Part shown: piece after piece, positions 62,874 through 64,000 of the stretch | How positions within the stretch are numbered: the first letter of the stretch is position 1 | How the letters are laid out: each line of letters begins with the position of its first letter | Origin: DASUPK01 sp963695805 | Lineage (GTDB): Bacteria; Actinomycetota; Thermoleophilia; Solirubrobacterales; 70-9 | Length of the DNA stretch: 64,000 bases | Direction: 5' to 3' | Assembly: GCA_963695805.1 (NCBI GenBank) | Contig: CAVOHV010000011.1 | Location: forward strand, 1-64,000 | Notes under the pieces: model-generated | Databases searched by the model: none | What the model was told of the DNA's origin: nothing | The model's input: the letters and a program-made list of their open reading frames with translations, nothing else | Position numbers and translations under genes: made by a program

Positions 62874-63791
62874 ATGAGCAAGGTGATGGTCGGCTTCGAC
62901 GCAAGCGAGCAGTCGGATGACGCTCTGGCGCTCGGCCAGGCTCTCGCCAAGGTCTACGGCGCTGAGCTCCACGTCGCGGTCGTCCTGCCCCGGACCCGGA
63001 TCCCGTTCGAGGGGGCGATCGCAGGCGGACAGGTCTCGACCCAGCTGGAGGAGCGGCTCTACGAGTCGGCCCAGCACCGGTTGGAGGGAACCGAGTTCAT
63101 CCAGGCGAGCCTCGATGGTGAACTCGGCGGTCGGTCGGCGGCTCGAGCCCTCTACGAATACGCAGGCGATCAAAACGCCGATCTGATCGTTGTCGGATCG
63201 TCCCATCGCGGCAAGATCGGGCGGATACTGCCCGGCAGCGTCGGAGAGAGCTTGCTCCGGGGCGCGCCGTGCGCGGTAGCAGTCGCGCCCCGCGGCTTCG
63301 CCCGCCGTGAGCACGCCGGCTTCGGCCTGATCGGGATCGCGTATGACGGATCCAGGGAGGCAGATCTCGCGCTCGAGCTGGCGGCGCGTCTGGCGGGCTC
63401 CCTGAATGCAGAGCTGCGTGTGATCACGGTCGTGCCCACCCTGATGCCCTTGCAGATGCAGGCCTCCCTCGCGGGTGAGTTGCTCGAGGACCTTCGGGAG
63501 GAGTTTCGTGGGGTTCTGGAGAGCGGGCTCTCGGCGCTGGGTCAGAAAACTGAGGCGGAGGCTGTTCTTCGGGAAGGGGACCCGGCGGAGGTGCTCGCCG
63601 AGCAGGGCATCGAGCTCGACCTGCTGGTGATGGGATCGCGCGGCTACGGCCCGGTCCGCAGCGCGTTGCTGGGAGCAATCTCCTCCGCGGTGATGAGGAC
63701 CGCTCCGTGCCCGGTGCTGATCACGCCGAGAGGATCTGCCAGCCAGTCAGAACCAAGCGAAAGGAGCGCCAATGAGCTCGCCATCGAGTAG
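62874..63791 (+). CDS. Tandem-domain universal stress protein
   Basis: A 305-residue two-domain Usp. Domain 1 begins KVMVGFDASEQSDDALALGQ with ATP loop VVGSSHRGKIGRILPGSVGE. Domain 2 begins GIAYDGSREADLALELAARL with VMGSRGYGPVRSALLGAISS. The layout is that of the Usp encoded at 61092, so the two are probably paralogues. GGAGGTGATC lies 5 bases upstream of the ATG. The next Usp gene starts 16 bases downstream, suggesting one transcript. Confidence 0.9.
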   Translation: MSKVMVGFDASEQSDDALALGQALAKVYGAELHVAVVLPRTRIPFEGAIAGGQVSTQLEERLYESAQHRLEGTEFIQASLDGELGGRSAARALYEYAGDQNADLIVVGSSHRGKIGRILPGSVGESLLRGAPCAVAVAPRGFARREHAGFGLIGIAYDGSREADLALELAARLAGSLNAELRVITVVPTLMPLQMQASLAGELLEDLREEFRGVLESGLSALGQKTEAEAVLREGDPAEVLAEQGIELDLLVMGSRGYGPVRSALLGAISSAVMRTAPCPVLITPRGSASQSEPSERSANELAIE

Positions 63792-63807
63792 TAAGCAGGA
63801 GAAAGAC

Positions 63808-64000
63808 ATGTTCAAGACGATCATCCTGGCCCTGGACGGGTCGCAAGGAGCGAAGCAGGCGATTCCCGTCGCGGCTGAGCTCGCTGAAAAGGAGCAGGCG
63901 AAGATTGCCATCGCCCATGTGACCGAATACGTGGCGGCGAAGGGCGGAGAGCTTCCACATGTCGACGAGGATCAGGTCCGCGCCGAGATCGACGAGGATG
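63808..64000 (+). CDS. Universal stress protein, 3' end beyond the window
   Basis: The N-terminal 64 residues of a single-domain Usp: MFKTIILALDGSQGAKQAIP, then AAELAEKEQAKIAIAHVTEY. The first strand and the DGS nucleotide-binding start are clear; the ATP loop lies outside the window. AGCAGGAGAAAGAC precedes the ATG. Confidence 0.85.
   Translation, partial: MFKTIILALDGSQGAKQAIPVAAELAEKEQAKIAIAHVTEYVAAKGGELPHVDEDQVRAEIDED

Overview
The window is high-GC chromosomal DNA from an actinobacterium. Gene content and protein style (actinobacterial transaldolase and glucose-6-phosphate dehydrogenase types, PspC/LiaRS-like envelope cluster, many universal stress proteins, short overlapping ATGA/TGATG gene junctions, frequent GTG starts) suggest class Thermoleophilia (Solirubrobacterales/Gaiellales-like). 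That placement is an inference and was not tested. About ten loci carry single-base frameshifts or lack a normal start while both frames stay coding-like. Either the assembly has indel errors, as in a draft or metagenome-derived genome, or several genes are decaying. Frameshifts are therefore reported per locus and not automatically called biological.

Layout. 0-4.6 kb: ArsR regulator plus SRPBCC protein, DUF899 protein, aldo/keto reductase, an SDR 3' remnant, an FAD monooxygenase and a SnoaL-like protein. 4.6-12.2 kb: central carbon block rpiA (divergent), tkt, tal, pgi, then a PLP decarboxylase and a HAD phosphatase. 12.2-17.3 kb: frameshifted VOC and AraC genes, a homocysteine methyltransferase, a response regulator/histidine kinase/PspC envelope-stress cluster and small proteins. 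17.2-27.2 kb: aquaporin, a channel-like membrane protein, formylglycine-generating enzyme, DUF2252, DUF1269, small membrane proteins, CLC transporter, cyclase-family hydrolase and aldose epimerase. 27.2-36 kb: tightly packed zwf, GH15, GMC oxidoreductase, NDH-2, cydA and cydB, linking sugar oxidation to an alternative quinol oxidase branch. 36-46 kb: metallopeptidase, a 1452-residue signalling protein (zinc ribbon, WNK-like kinase, ATPase, helical repeats, nucleotide cyclase), GNAT, NlpC/P60 and a large broken membrane protein gene. 46-54 kb: Usp, subtilase, tadA, pncB, phosphotriesterase-like lactonase, tRNA-Ser(GGA), a repeat-flanked nuclease gene, YtoQ, VOC and tRNA-Ser(CGA). 54-64 kb: tRNA-Pro(GGG), Nramp-like transporter, hydrolase, ABC exporter, broken oxidoreductase, PfkB/glycosyltransferase chimera and four Usp genes, the last cut by the window end.

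The strongest candidate for something undescribed is a family of 46-bp palindromic repeats, with five copies at 44299, 51964, 52026, 52920 and 52982. Four copies form two dimers, each with an exact 16-bp spacer and in mirrored orientation, bracketing a gene for an AbiEi-like/DUF559 nuclease immediately 3' of tRNA-Ser(GGA). The gene's start codon and its last codons lie inside repeat copies. The fifth copy sits inside the reading frame of a membrane protein gene, as Rickettsia palindromic elements do. The second highlight is the signalling protein, whose kinase domain lacks the usual VAIK lysine but has a lysine in the glycine-rich loop at the WNK position.
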